64,000 bases of DNA from Bacteroides sp. GTDB taxonomy: Bacteria > Bacteroidota > Bacteroidia > Bacteroidales > Bacteroidaceae. The translations under genes were made by a program, and so were the position numbers. The first letter of the stretch is position 1, and each line of letters begins with the position of its first letter. Shown here piece after piece: positions 1 to 8,037 of the stretch. Location of the stretch: positions 1 through 64,000 of the forward strand of contig NZ_JAQVBV010000002.1 of assembly GCF_028690125.1 (NCBI RefSeq). The letters are read 5' to 3'. The notes beneath the pieces are model-generated. The model ran no database searches. It was not told the DNA's origin and was given only the letters and a program-made list of their open reading frames with translations.

Positions 1-240
1 TTTTTCATTCCGGTCCAAAGCCATATAACACAACGCCAACAGGCGGCAAGCATTGGGAACAAGTATATGATCATAGTTCTTCATGTCCTGTTCTAACAAG
101 CGGATCGCTTTCTTGAACTGACCGTCCCGGTATGCTTCTTCTGCTACCAGATATGTATTTTTACCTGAGTCACTGTCCTGAGCCTGAACTACCAAAGCAA
201 CAGAGAGCAGACAAAAGAACATTATGCACAACGTTCTCAT
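1..240 (-). CDS. Secreted TPR-like protein, 3' part cut by window edge
   Basis: The first 80 codons are visible; the rest lies beyond base 1. The ATG at 240-238 overlaps the stop of the upstream histidine kinase by four bases (ATGA), so translation is probably coupled. The product starts with a hydrophobic signal peptide ending around VVQAQD. After it comes a helical stretch of the form AEEAYRDGQFKKAIRLLEQD, followed by NACRLLALCYMALDRNEK, which looks like tetratricopeptide helices. It is therefore likely an exported helical-repeat protein and the last visible member of the signalling operon running from 7426. What it binds cannot be told from this fragment; a Sel1-type or other solenoid repeat is also possible. 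Confidence 0.65.
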   Translation of the reverse strand, partial: MRTLCIMFFCLLSVALVVQAQDSDSGKNTYLVAEEAYRDGQFKKAIRLLEQDMKNYDHILVPNACRLLALCYMALDRNEK

Positions 241-1079
241 AAGTTCATCGGAATATGAAAGGTGAAACGGGTATATTGTCCCTCTTCGGATGTAAAGTGT
301 ATGCTACCATGATGTTTGTGCTCGATGATGTCCTTTACAATGGACATACCTAGTCCGGTTCCCTGACCGACGGGCTTGGTGGTAAAGAATGCCTCGAAAA
401 GTTTTTGCTGTACTTCCCGACTCATCCCCACTCCGTTATCTTCTATGGTGAGCGTCAAGATGTTATCTTCGTGCGCAAGTTTTATCCGTATGATCGGCTG
501 ATAGCCGTCCTCCGGATGTTCCTGTGCTTTTTTCCAAACGGCATAACAGGCATTATTCATTATATTCAGTACTACCCGGCTGAAATCCTGCGGTATCAGC
601 TTCACCGCCGACAGTCCGTCGGCATAGTCTTCATGGATGGAGATGTTGAAGTTTTTGTAGTTGGCACGCATCGCATGATAGCCCAACCATACATATTCCT
701 TCGTAAGACGTGCGGCATCTGTGGGCACGTATTCATCCTCTTTTCCACGTGAATAAAGCAGTATTCCTTGTATGATACTGATGGCACGGTTGCCATGTTC
801 GGCTATTTTATGCAGGTTCTCGGTCAGGTCGCACAGTATATCGCCGATTTCTTCTTTCTCCTCTTGCGGCAATTGGGTACATTCGCTGCCAAGCAGTTGT
901 TTGAGTTCGTTCAGCAGGTTATCTGACAACTTGCTGAAGTTGATTACAAAATTCAATGGGTTCTGTATCTCATGCGCAATGCCCGCACTCAGCATTCCCA
1001 GGGACGAAAGCTTCTCTTGTAGGCGTAAGCGTTCCTGCATTTCTTCTATTTGTTTGTTCAATGTTGCCAAATCTTCCAT
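237..1079 (-). CDS. Soluble sensor histidine kinase with intact H-box
   Basis: This 280-residue protein has no membrane segment and almost no input domain. A short coiled coil (residues 1-27) leads straight into the dimerisation/phosphoacceptor helix GIAHEIQNPLN with histidine at residue 36. The ATP-binding domain follows, with N-box NIMNNACYAV (about 171-180), G1 box DNGVGM (about 218) and G2 box GQGTGLGMSI (about 240). It should autophosphorylate and donate phosphate to a receiver; the only receiver in this operon is the one at 6257-7426. It lies 14 bases downstream of the degenerate propeller kinase, and the two kinase cores resemble each other (both have NPLN followed by a similar helix), so one may regulate the other as a heterodimer. 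That pairing is inference. Confidence 0.88.
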   Translation of the reverse strand: MEDLATLNKQIEEMQERLRLQEKLSSLGMLSAGIAHEIQNPLNFVINFSKLSDNLLNELKQLLGSECTQLPQEEKEEIGDILCDLTENLHKIAEHGNRAISIIQGILLYSRGKEDEYVPTDAARLTKEYVWLGYHAMRANYKNFNISIHEDYADGLSAVKLIPQDFSRVVLNIMNNACYAVWKKAQEHPEDGYQPIIRIKLAHEDNILTLTIEDNGVGMSREVQQKLFEAFFTTKPVGQGTGLGMSIVKDIIEHKHHGSIHFTSEEGQYTRFTFHIPMNL

Positions 1080-1093
1080 GACTTTATCTGATT

Positions 1094-3943
1094 TTAAATG
1101 ATAGGTAACTTGATAATGAATTCCGTATATTCGCCTTGACGTGATTCTACGGAAATGCTCCCGTCGTGTCCGGCTATGATCTCCCGGCTAAGGTACAGGC
1201 CTACTCCTGCCGCTTCACCGGTAGTTTTTGTTGTGAAGAACGGATCGAACACCTGATCCAAAATGGATTCTTCAATGCCGATTCCATTGTCTTTCAGACG
1301 GACAGTAATTATCTCTCCGTCTGTTTCCATCGCAATGCTGATTTCAGGTGAATAGACCTGCTTACCGTATTTCCGGGTTACGGCATACATACTGTTATTC
1401 AGCAGGCTCATCAGGGTTTTGCCCAATTGCTCCTCATTTCCCTGTATCCGGACAGGTATTTCGGGGAAGTGGCCTTGCAGAGATACTTGCATACGCTCGA
1501 TATCTTCTTTGAAATAGGTTGCAAGCATTTCCAGCGATTTCCGGCACAGCGCGGTAAAGTCTATCTGACTCTTTGCCCGATGGCGGTCTTTCAATATTTC
1601 CTCCATTGCTTTCAATATGCGGGCAGTATTTCCTCCATGTTCTTCTATTTTACTCAGGTTGGAAGCAAGCATATCCAAAAGGTCTACAGAGTCTTCAAAG
1701 TTTGCTTCATCCATTCCGCTCTTAGAGGCATGAAGGTTCTTCCGAACTTCATCTGCCAGTCCGGCTGACAAATGGGAAAAGTTATTGATATAGTTCAGCG
1801 GATTAAGAATACGGTCAATCAGACCTTTTGTCAGTTTTCCGACAGTAGCCATTTTCTCTTGCCTGAGCAAGTCTGCCTGTGCATGACGGAGGTCGCTCAG
1901 GGCTTTTTCGAGATTGTCCGACTTCTTTTCTATTTCTTGTTTCTGCTCGATGATTTGCATTGTACGGGAAGCGACGATCTCTTCGAGCCTTTCTTTTTCT
2001 TTTACCAGTTTCCTTAATCGCCATTTGATGCACACGAAAACAAAAAAAGACAGGAGAAAGACATATAGTAAAATGCTATACCATTGAAGATAATACGGAC
2101 GGAGTATAGTAAAACGATATTTCTTTGCTTCACTGCACCTTCCGAAAACATCTTTGGCACGTACCTTGAATGTATAGGAACCGTAAAACAGATTGGCATA
2201 AGTTTTCTCCGTTACGTCGCTCCATGTAGACCAGTTATCATCGTATCCTTCCAGACAATATTGATATTCCACATTTCTCAGAGTGGATAGAGCATCTGAA
2301 GAGAAACGGAATTTGATTTCCTTCGTCTGGCTGCCGAACCCGGGGGCGGAAAGATTTTGTCCGGTTTCATCCCAGCCTTCTCTCATATAATTGCCGCCAA
2401 AGTACAACGAATCACTGCCGGCACTGATTTCACGGATCAATACTTGCGGCGAATGTCTGAATGCCGCATCATCTTCTGCAAAATCGACCCGGATAACACC
2501 AAAATCGCCACCAATCCATAGTAATGAGTCCGTTTCCGCATAAATGGTACGTATGGTTTTGTTGTACAATAATGCCAAACATTCATTCAATCTTTCCGGT
2601 TTATCATTATTCTGTGATGTGTAAATGCCTGATATAGATTTTCCTTCGGTATTGGTACACCATGATATGGAATCTTTACGGTAAGTGATGTGGTTGTCTA
2701 TCGGTAAGTATCCTGCCGGAGTGAAGGTGTCACTGTTATTACTTTTTAGAAAAAGGTTGCCGGACAGGTCATGAGCCGTGACCCCGGTCTGATTACTATA
2801 TGTTAAGGTTACGACCTTCTCCAGATCGGCTATTTTAAGGCTGTTTTTCTTCCCGTTTCGCAACGAGAGTTTGCGGATGCAGTCTGTTTCTGATACATAT
2901 AACCATCCTGCATTGTCCTGTACCAATGCCTGAGTATAGTTGCAAGTGAGTTGCCGTACCGTTTTTCCGGTTATCTCAAATACTCCTTCGCTAGTTGCAG
3001 CGTACAGTTTGCCGTCGTCGGATGGTGACAACTGCCAGCACGCTTGCCTGACGGCGGGTATACGTCTAACAATTCCTTCTTCCGCCCGGTAAAGCCCTTG
3101 CAAGGTTCCTATATACAGGTTGCCTCCATATCGTTGCATAGTGATTACCTCACCTTTCAGTCCCTCCAAGGAAGAATAATGGGTGAACTTAGAAGGTATA
3201 TAAACGGAGAATAGACCGTTGTCGGTTACACCCCAAATCGCACCGTTTTCGCCTACGGCAATCCGGCTGATGCTATTACTGCACAGCCCGTTCGCTTCGG
3301 TCAGAGCATAAAGTTTACGACCATTGCCATCCAGAATAATCAGTCCGTCATTCCGGGTAGCCAATGCTTGCCATCCGGATTTCAAACGGACGGAATGATT
3401 GACTTCCACCTCTCCAATCCATTTTTCACCGGATAGAACATAGGGCTTTTTCTCCTTATTTTCGGGGGTGACATACGGGACACGCCGGATAAGGTTGTTC
3501 TTTATCTCATACATTTCCCCTTCTTGTGTACGGAAGAATATTTTTTTCTTCTCTTCAAACAGTTCCCGCACCTCACCGATCTTAATAGTTGCGGTATCCG
3601 AAACGATTGGTTTCAGCACTGTTCTGTGACGTTTGTCTGTTGTGACCTTTGCCACAAAGTTATATCCCCCCGCCCATATGGAGCCTTGGGAATCGGCAAA
3701 CAGACAGGTGATACGGGAATATCCCGGTGTATAAATGATGTGCCAGGCGGAATTGTCAAAATAGAGCAATCCTTCGAAGTTCGCAAAATAAACGATACCA
3801 TTCTTGTCAGTTACCACATCGAAATTGCGGTTATGTGCACCATATTCTGATGAGGTATAGTTTCTGAAGAAAGGTACTCCTTCCCTACCGCACATATCCG
3901 CTACATAGAACAGCATCAGCATTATACAGACGTTTCTTCTCAT
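1094..3943 (-). CDS. Two-component propeller sensor with degenerate (His-less) kinase domain
   Basis: The 949-residue protein starts with a signal/anchor (MRRNVCIMLMLFYVADMCG). It continues with a long periplasmic region of Reg_prop beta-propeller repeats (about 25-500), visible as repeated motifs such as IWAGGYNFVAKV, IWGVTDNGLFSV and LWIGGDFGVIRVD. A Y_Y_Y domain follows (about 535-610), then one membrane helix (about 612-640), a coiled coil, and a HisKA/HATPase module. The H-box reads GLIDRILNPLN, so aspartate 710 (GAC, bases 1814-1816) stands where the phosphoacceptor histidine should be. The N-box LLNNSMYAV and G1 box DNGIGI are present, but the G2 loop is altered (GEAAGVGLYL). There is no receiver or AraC domain, unlike the hybrid regulators common in Bacteroides. 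It is best read as a periplasmic ligand sensor with a pseudokinase signalling domain. Confidence 0.88.
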   Translation of the reverse strand: MRRNVCIMLMLFYVADMCGREGVPFFRNYTSSEYGAHNRNFDVVTDKNGIVYFANFEGLLYFDNSAWHIIYTPGYSRITCLFADSQGSIWAGGYNFVAKVTTDKRHRTVLKPIVSDTATIKIGEVRELFEEKKKIFFRTQEGEMYEIKNNLIRRVPYVTPENKEKKPYVLSGEKWIGEVEVNHSVRLKSGWQALATRNDGLIILDGNGRKLYALTEANGLCSNSISRIAVGENGAIWGVTDNGLFSVYIPSKFTHYSSLEGLKGEVITMQRYGGNLYIGTLQGLYRAEEGIVRRIPAVRQACWQLSPSDDGKLYAATSEGVFEITGKTVRQLTCNYTQALVQDNAGWLYVSETDCIRKLSLRNGKKNSLKIADLEKVVTLTYSNQTGVTAHDLSGNLFLKSNNSDTFTPAGYLPIDNHITYRKDSISWCTNTEGKSISGIYTSQNNDKPERLNECLALLYNKTIRTIYAETDSLLWIGGDFGVIRVDFAEDDAAFRHSPQVLIREISAGSDSLYFGGNYMREGWDETGQNLSAPGFGSQTKEIKFRFSSDALSTLRNVEYQYCLEGYDDNWSTWSDVTEKTYANLFYGSYTFKVRAKDVFGRCSEAKKYRFTILRPYYLQWYSILLYVFLLSFFVFVCIKWRLRKLVKEKERLEEIVASRTMQIIEQKQEIEKKSDNLEKALSDLRHAQADLLRQEKMATVGKLTKGLIDRILNPLNYINNFSHLSAGLADEVRKNLHASKSGMDEANFEDSVDLLDMLASNLSKIEEHGGNTARILKAMEEILKDRHRAKSQIDFTALCRKSLEMLATYFKEDIERMQVSLQGHFPEIPVRIQGNEEQLGKTLMSLLNNSMYAVTRKYGKQVYSPEISIAMETDGEIITVRLKDNGIGIEESILDQVFDPFFTTKTTGEAAGVGLYLSREIIAGHDGSISVESRQGEYTEFIIKLPII

Positions 3944-3954
3944 ATTTCTCAGAA

Positions 3955-5499
3955 TTATTTCAAGGTATAAGTTTCAAAGGGAATCCGGTTTCCCATATAA
4001 TAAGCCCATTCCTCCGGTGTGAAGTTCCGGGATAGTCTGCCTCGAATGAAGCTCGCCATATATTCGGGAGAAACGGATAATTGATAAAGGTTGCCATTTC
4101 CGTCTCCGGCAAACAGGTGGGTTCCATCAAGGCTTAATTCCATTGCCTGTAGCCAGGAAGAGCTTTCAAGAATGGTTACCGCTTCCTGACGTTCCGTTGC
4201 CAGATTCCAAAGACGGATGGTACGGTCATAACTGCACGAATACAGTTTGTTTTTCCGGATGCTGATTGCGGAGATAGCTGACCGATGCGCTACGAGCCGC
4301 TGGATGATTTTTCCATCCGATCCGGTCAGCAATAATGTGCCGTCATCATATCCGATGGCAAGCTGTCTGTTTTCGGGGCAATATCCGAGTGCGGTTACTG
4401 CTGCATGATAAAAGTTTCCCGGTATTTCTTCCCTGTTTCGGGTAGAAGCCAACAGATGAACATCTCCATTTTTACATCCTACGAACAAACCACGGCCGGT
4501 TTGTACCATACAGGTAATATCCGGCAGTGCATAATATACCTGATTGTTATTCAGATAAGTAATCTCTCCGGTAGCAGAAAGCAGAAGTAGTTTGCCATCT
4601 TGAATAAGCATCCTGACATAACCTCTGCCTTCTGCTGTAAGAATGCTATACTGCCCGTTGGATACTTTCAATATCTTGCCGTTGTATGACAAAGCATACA
4701 GGACACCATCTGCATCGGTATAGGCTGCACGAAAGTCATATTGAGAATCAGCAAACAGGACTTTCGCATTATAAGTGCCACGTCTGTCCTTCTTCCATAC
4801 CAGTATTTCACCATATTTGCTGACTGTATAAAATGTAGCTTCGCTTTTGATTGCAGACGACATAACAATTGAGGTGATCCCCCCTTTATGCTTTTGCCAC
4901 ACAGAAGGTTGTCCCGAAGAGAGTGACAACGCGTTGATTACAGATGACAGAAAAGTATCGCCTCGAAATCTCTCTACAAAATCCCAGGAAGCATATGCCA
5001 GCAAAGAGGCTACTTCATAATTTCCTGCTTTATATTGTGTAATGGAGAGTGAACCTAACGAACGTCCCAGTGTAAGATAGGTCAGAGTATCGGCCACTCT
5101 TTTTGCATACTCTGCCTGAAGCTGTCGTTCTTCGGCAAGAGCTTTTTGGCGGTCTGCCAGTTGATAGGCTTTCACTGCTTCTTCCTGTGCCTTGACTGCA
5201 CGTTTCCATTCCTCCTCTACACGTAGTTTCATCCGGTAGTTCTCAGCAGCTTGCAATTCTGCCTCTTTTCTCTGCCGGTCTGATATTTCTTTCTGCTGGT
5301 AGGCTATTTCTTCCATCTGTTTGCTCACACTTCTCACCATTACAGCTTTTTCCTCACGCTTTCGTGCTTCTTCCAATTGCACTTCCAGTCCGGCAACTGA
5401 TTGATAGTGGTCCTTTTTCTGAACTAATGTCACTGTAATCAATACACCGGTCAGGCAAAGAAGTATCCCCGGCAGCATCTTTTTTCGCACGTCACTCAT
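3955..5499 (-). CDS. Membrane-anchored coiled-coil/WD40 beta-propeller protein
   Basis: The 514-residue protein has one N-terminal membrane helix (about residues 9-26, LPGILLCLTGVLITVTL) preceded by a basic stretch. A long charged coiled coil rich in E, Q, K and A follows (about 33-140), then a short helical-repeat segment (about 140-195). The C-terminal half is a WD40-like propeller, with recognisable blades such as AISAISIRKNKLYSCSYDRT followed by IRLWNLA. This layout (helix, coil, propeller) resembles WD40 proteins found next to signalling modules. Its ATG overlaps the end of the RsbW-like gene by eight bases, so the two are translationally linked. It probably acts as a scaffold or sensor in the partner-switching operon. 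Its orientation in the membrane is not settled by the sequence. Confidence 0.8.
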   Translation of the reverse strand: MSDVRKKMLPGILLCLTGVLITVTLVQKKDHYQSVAGLEVQLEEARKREEKAVMVRSVSKQMEEIAYQQKEISDRQRKEAELQAAENYRMKLRVEEEWKRAVKAQEEAVKAYQLADRQKALAEERQLQAEYAKRVADTLTYLTLGRSLGSLSITQYKAGNYEVASLLAYASWDFVERFRGDTFLSSVINALSLSSGQPSVWQKHKGGITSIVMSSAIKSEATFYTVSKYGEILVWKKDRRGTYNAKVLFADSQYDFRAAYTDADGVLYALSYNGKILKVSNGQYSILTAEGRGYVRMLIQDGKLLLLSATGEITYLNNNQVYYALPDITCMVQTGRGLFVGCKNGDVHLLASTRNREEIPGNFYHAAVTALGYCPENRQLAIGYDDGTLLLTGSDGKIIQRLVAHRSAISAISIRKNKLYSCSYDRTIRLWNLATERQEAVTILESSSWLQAMELSLDGTHLFAGDGNGNLYQLSVSPEYMASFIRGRLSRNFTPEEWAYYMGNRIPFETYTLK

Positions 5500-5914
5500 G
5501 GCTTTCTGATTCGCTGATATTCTTCACTAAAACCAGTTTGTTCTTGCCTTCCTCATAACTGTACGATACCCGGTCCATCGTTTGAAGTACCAGATAAATA
5601 CCCAGTCCGCCAATATCGCGGCTATCAAGGCTTTGGGTCACGTCAGGAGCTTCCTTTTCTATAGGGTTAAACGGTCTGCCACCATCGCGTATCTCAATCT
5701 TCAGTTCTTTACCGTCATCCGTCACGTCCAGCCCAATATAACCATCCACACCTGCCGGATAAGCGTAACTGGTGATGTTGGCGATAATTTCTTCGCACGC
5801 AAGGTGAATGGCATATTCTACAGAAGGATGTGCTGACACCTCTTCTGTGTGCATGATGAAATCAATAATCTCATCTGCCCTGCCGGCAACCGGTCGAAAC
5901 AACGCACGACTCAT
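5492..5914 (-). CDS. RsbW/SpoIIAB-like anti-sigma kinase (HATPase_c_2)
   Basis: This 140-residue GHKL protein has the N-box EEIIANITSYAYP (Asn46), the G1 box IRDGGRPFNP (Asp77-Gly79) and the G2 box IGGLGIYLV (about 101-109), with no histidine phosphoacceptor domain. That is the arrangement of serine kinases such as RsbW and SpoIIAB, which phosphorylate a STAS antagonist and hold an output protein inactive. The STAS gene is 10 bases upstream and the PP2C phosphatase gene is just before that, so the three core parts of a partner switch are adjacent. No sigma factor gene is seen here, so the protein it restrains is unknown. Confidence 0.9.
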   Translation of the reverse strand: MSRALFRPVAGRADEIIDFIMHTEEVSAHPSVEYAIHLACEEIIANITSYAYPAGVDGYIGLDVTDDGKELKIEIRDGGRPFNPIEKEAPDVTQSLDSRDIGGLGIYLVLQTMDRVSYSYEEGKNKLVLVKNISESESHE

Positions 5915-5924
5915 ATTCTCTTCT

Positions 5925-6230
5925 TTATTGGTTAATGCACTCCTCTACGGTGTGATAGAACTTGAAGAATTTATCGAATCCGGTCATAGCCATCACGTCA
6001 CGTATCTCATCCGACACACCAACAAGATCTAAACGTCCACCTTTAGCTTTGGCCATTTTATACGTATAAAGCATGACTCGCAATCCGGCACTGGACACGT
6101 ATGTACAATGGCTCAAGTCCAATGCAATATTTCTATTCTTCTCAAACAGGGTCATAATTTTCTGCTGTTCATTACTGCTGGTGACAGTGTCAAGCACCGC
6201 GCCCACTTCATAAATTTCAATTGGGTCCAT
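5925..6230 (-). CDS. STAS-domain anti-sigma factor antagonist
   Basis: This 101-residue single-domain protein fits the STAS fold of SpoIIAA/RsbV. The signature is IALDLSHCTYVSSAGLRVML, with Ser46/Ser47 in the loop where these proteins are phosphorylated; which of the two is used is not clear. In the usual scheme the neighbouring RsbW-like kinase phosphorylates this serine and the PP2C protein removes the phosphate. Only the dephosphorylated form binds the kinase and frees its partner. The gene lies 26 bases after the phosphatase gene and 10 bases before the kinase gene, in one operon. Confidence 0.92.
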   Translation of the reverse strand: MDPIEIYEVGAVLDTVTSSNEQQKIMTLFEKNRNIALDLSHCTYVSSAGLRVMLYTYKMAKAKGGRLDLVGVSDEIRDVMAMTGFDKFFKFYHTVEECINQ

Positions 6231-6256
6231 ATCGTATTATAGTTAGTTGAAAGTGA

Positions 6257-7426
6257 TTAATTGGTTCGTTTGATTACAAGCAAGGTTATATCGTCCGACT
6301 GCGGTTGCTCACCGGCGTAGCAATATACGCTATCTATGATACCTCCTGCGAGTTCTTTTACCTCCGAAGTATCGGGCAAGGTTTCCAATATATGTACTAA
6401 GCCGGAGGCTTCAAATTGCTTTCCTTCGGCATTGAAAGCTTCGGTCACTCCATCCGTATAGAGCACCAACACGTCCCCGTGCTCCAGTATAAATTGTCCA
6501 CTCGCATATTGGAAATCATCGAAGACTCCCATTACAAAGTTCGTTTCCATCTCTACGGTTTCCACGTGATTGTTTTGCCGTTTGATATACGGAGGGGTGT
6601 GTCCGGCATTTGTGTAGTCTATACTTCCGGTACGACAATCATAAATTCCATAAAAAGCCGTGACGAACATCGCTTCCAAGCTCTCTTTGCAGAGTAACTT
6701 GTTTACATAGTTTATACATTCTTCGGAAGATACCCCACGTAAACCGGTTGCCCGAAGTAAGGTCCGGCTCACTGCCATGAATAACGAAGCCGGTACTCCT
6801 TTTCCCGAAACATCCGCAATCACGAACCCGAAACGGTTTTCATCAATTTGGAATAGGTCATAAAAGTCGCCGCCCACATCTTTTGCAGGAGTCATGGAGG
6901 CATACAAATCCACCAATTCCGAAAGTTCCGGAAACGGTGGAAATAGATTTGGTAATATAGCACGCTGTATCTCCCCGGCAATAACCAAGTCATTCTTGAT
7001 CGACTCTAACTGTGAGTGTTCTCTTTCCGATTTATGGATAAAGGCTATTTGTTCGATTGCTTTCCTGATGCTGTTGTCCAGATCTTCTAAGTCAATCGGT
7101 TTGGTCGCGAAATCGAATGCTCCTTTGTTCATGGCGGAACGAATATTGTCCATATCCCCGTAAGCCGATACCATGATGCACTTGAGTGCGGGATTCTTCA
7201 ACTCGTTTATTTTGGCAAGCAGAGTAAGTCCGTCCATCTCGGGCATATTGATATCACTCAGGATAATGTCAAAATCAGGGGTTTCCAACATCTTTTGCAA
7301 AGCCTCTAGTCCGTTATGCGCAAACGTGAATTCATATTCTCCTTTACGGATTTGTCTCCTGAAATACTGTGTCAGCAAAACCTCCAGATCCAGCTCATCA
7401 TCCACACTCAAAATTTTGGTAGCCAT
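6257..7426 (-). CDS. Response regulator with PP2C-type (SpoIIE/RsbU) phosphatase output
   Basis: First gene of the operon, 389 residues. Residues 1-125 form a receiver domain with the acidic pair Asp9-Asp10, phosphoacceptor Asp58 (IILSDINMPEMDG), a conserved Ser at VSAYG and Lys109 (TKPID). A helical linker (about 126-160) leads to the phosphatase domain. Its metal-binding residues appear in DVGGDFYD (Asp183, Asp187), in DVSGKG (205-210) and in the C-terminal DDITLLVI. It should dephosphorylate the STAS protein encoded next, under control of receiver phosphorylation by a kinase such as the one at 237-1079. This links two-component signalling to a partner switch. Confidence 0.93.
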   Translation of the reverse strand: MATKILSVDDELDLEVLLTQYFRRQIRKGEYEFTFAHNGLEALQKMLETPDFDIILSDINMPEMDGLTLLAKINELKNPALKCIMVSAYGDMDNIRSAMNKGAFDFATKPIDLEDLDNSIRKAIEQIAFIHKSEREHSQLESIKNDLVIAGEIQRAILPNLFPPFPELSELVDLYASMTPAKDVGGDFYDLFQIDENRFGFVIADVSGKGVPASLFMAVSRTLLRATGLRGVSSEECINYVNKLLCKESLEAMFVTAFYGIYDCRTGSIDYTNAGHTPPYIKRQNNHVETVEMETNFVMGVFDDFQYASGQFILEHGDVLVLYTDGVTEAFNAEGKQFEASGLVHILETLPDTSEVKELAGGIIDSVYCYAGEQPQSDDITLLVIKRTN

Positions 7427-7470
7427 ATTGTTTGTACTATTTATAAAATATTTAATTCACGGTTTTTAAA

Positions 7471-7483
7471 TGGTACAAAACTA
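7471..7483 (-). promoter_or_regulatory. Probable promoter of the partner-switching operon (-7 box)
   Basis: On the minus strand TAGTTTTG (7476-7483) matches the Bacteroides -7 consensus TAnnTTTG. Initiation would fall near 7471 and leave a leader of about 45 bases before the ATG at 7426. I see no good TTTG at the -33 position, so the assignment is moderate. Confidence 0.4.
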
Positions 7484-7787
7484 AGACACAATAACTTCTA
7501 TTCCTATTTTTATTTTTTAAACTTAAAGATGGCTTTGCAGGACTATCGAAATACTTTTTAAGCTATTCATATCTCCTTTATTTTAAATATTATAAATTAC
7601 TACCATTCTCATTTTTATCTACATATTTATAAATGTTTAATTTCAAAAGAAAGAACATATAACCATATGGTTTTTATATATATTCCATCTGAATACATTA
7701 CAATTAAAACATCATCTATTAATCATTTATCTAAGTAAGTGTTTATAATTAATCTGTATCATGAGTATCTGTCATTCAAGGCGTAAC

Positions 7788-7832
7788 GAAGAATCTCTTC
7801 TTTGTTTCAACAACTCGAAAGAAGAGATCTTC
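7788..7832. repeat. Imperfect inverted repeat (hairpin)
   Basis: The arm GAAGAATCTCTTCTTT (7788-7803) pairs with AAAGAAGAGATCTTC (7818-7832), leaving one bulged A: about 15 pairs around a 14-base loop. No U-tract follows on either strand, so it is not a standard terminator. It sits about 200 bases upstream of the hydrolase start and 350 bases upstream of the operon start. Confidence 0.5.
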
Positions 7833-7981
7833 TCCCCTTCTTTACTCTCCCGTTATCGGAAAAAAACGATGTTCCGGATGACAGAGGCTCTTGTATGTTA
7901 ATTAATTAGGATGTATTACTTAGGAAGAAATACTAATGAAGATGAAGCACTATCAAACCAAAGATAGTTTTCAACCAAGGA

Positions 7982-8013
7982 TTTGTGTATTAGGTACTAT
8001 CTATGTATATTTG
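7982..8013 (+). promoter_or_regulatory. Bacteroides-type promoter for the alpha/beta hydrolase gene
   Basis: TTTG (7982-7985), a 20-base spacer and TATATTTG (8006-8013) match the full -33/-7 consensus. Transcription should start near 8018 and give a leader of about 20 bases. Confidence 0.75.
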
Positions 8014-8037
8014 AACCTTAAATAGTAATAAAAGACA

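Larger units (their letters stand above)
7427..8037. other. AT-rich divergent intergenic region
   Basis: These 611 bases separate the minus-strand signalling operon from the plus-strand hydrolase gene. They hold the two outward-facing promoters annotated separately and an imperfect inverted repeat at 7788-7832. The rest (about 7500-7780) is strongly AT-rich with no convincing reading frame. Confidence 0.6.
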
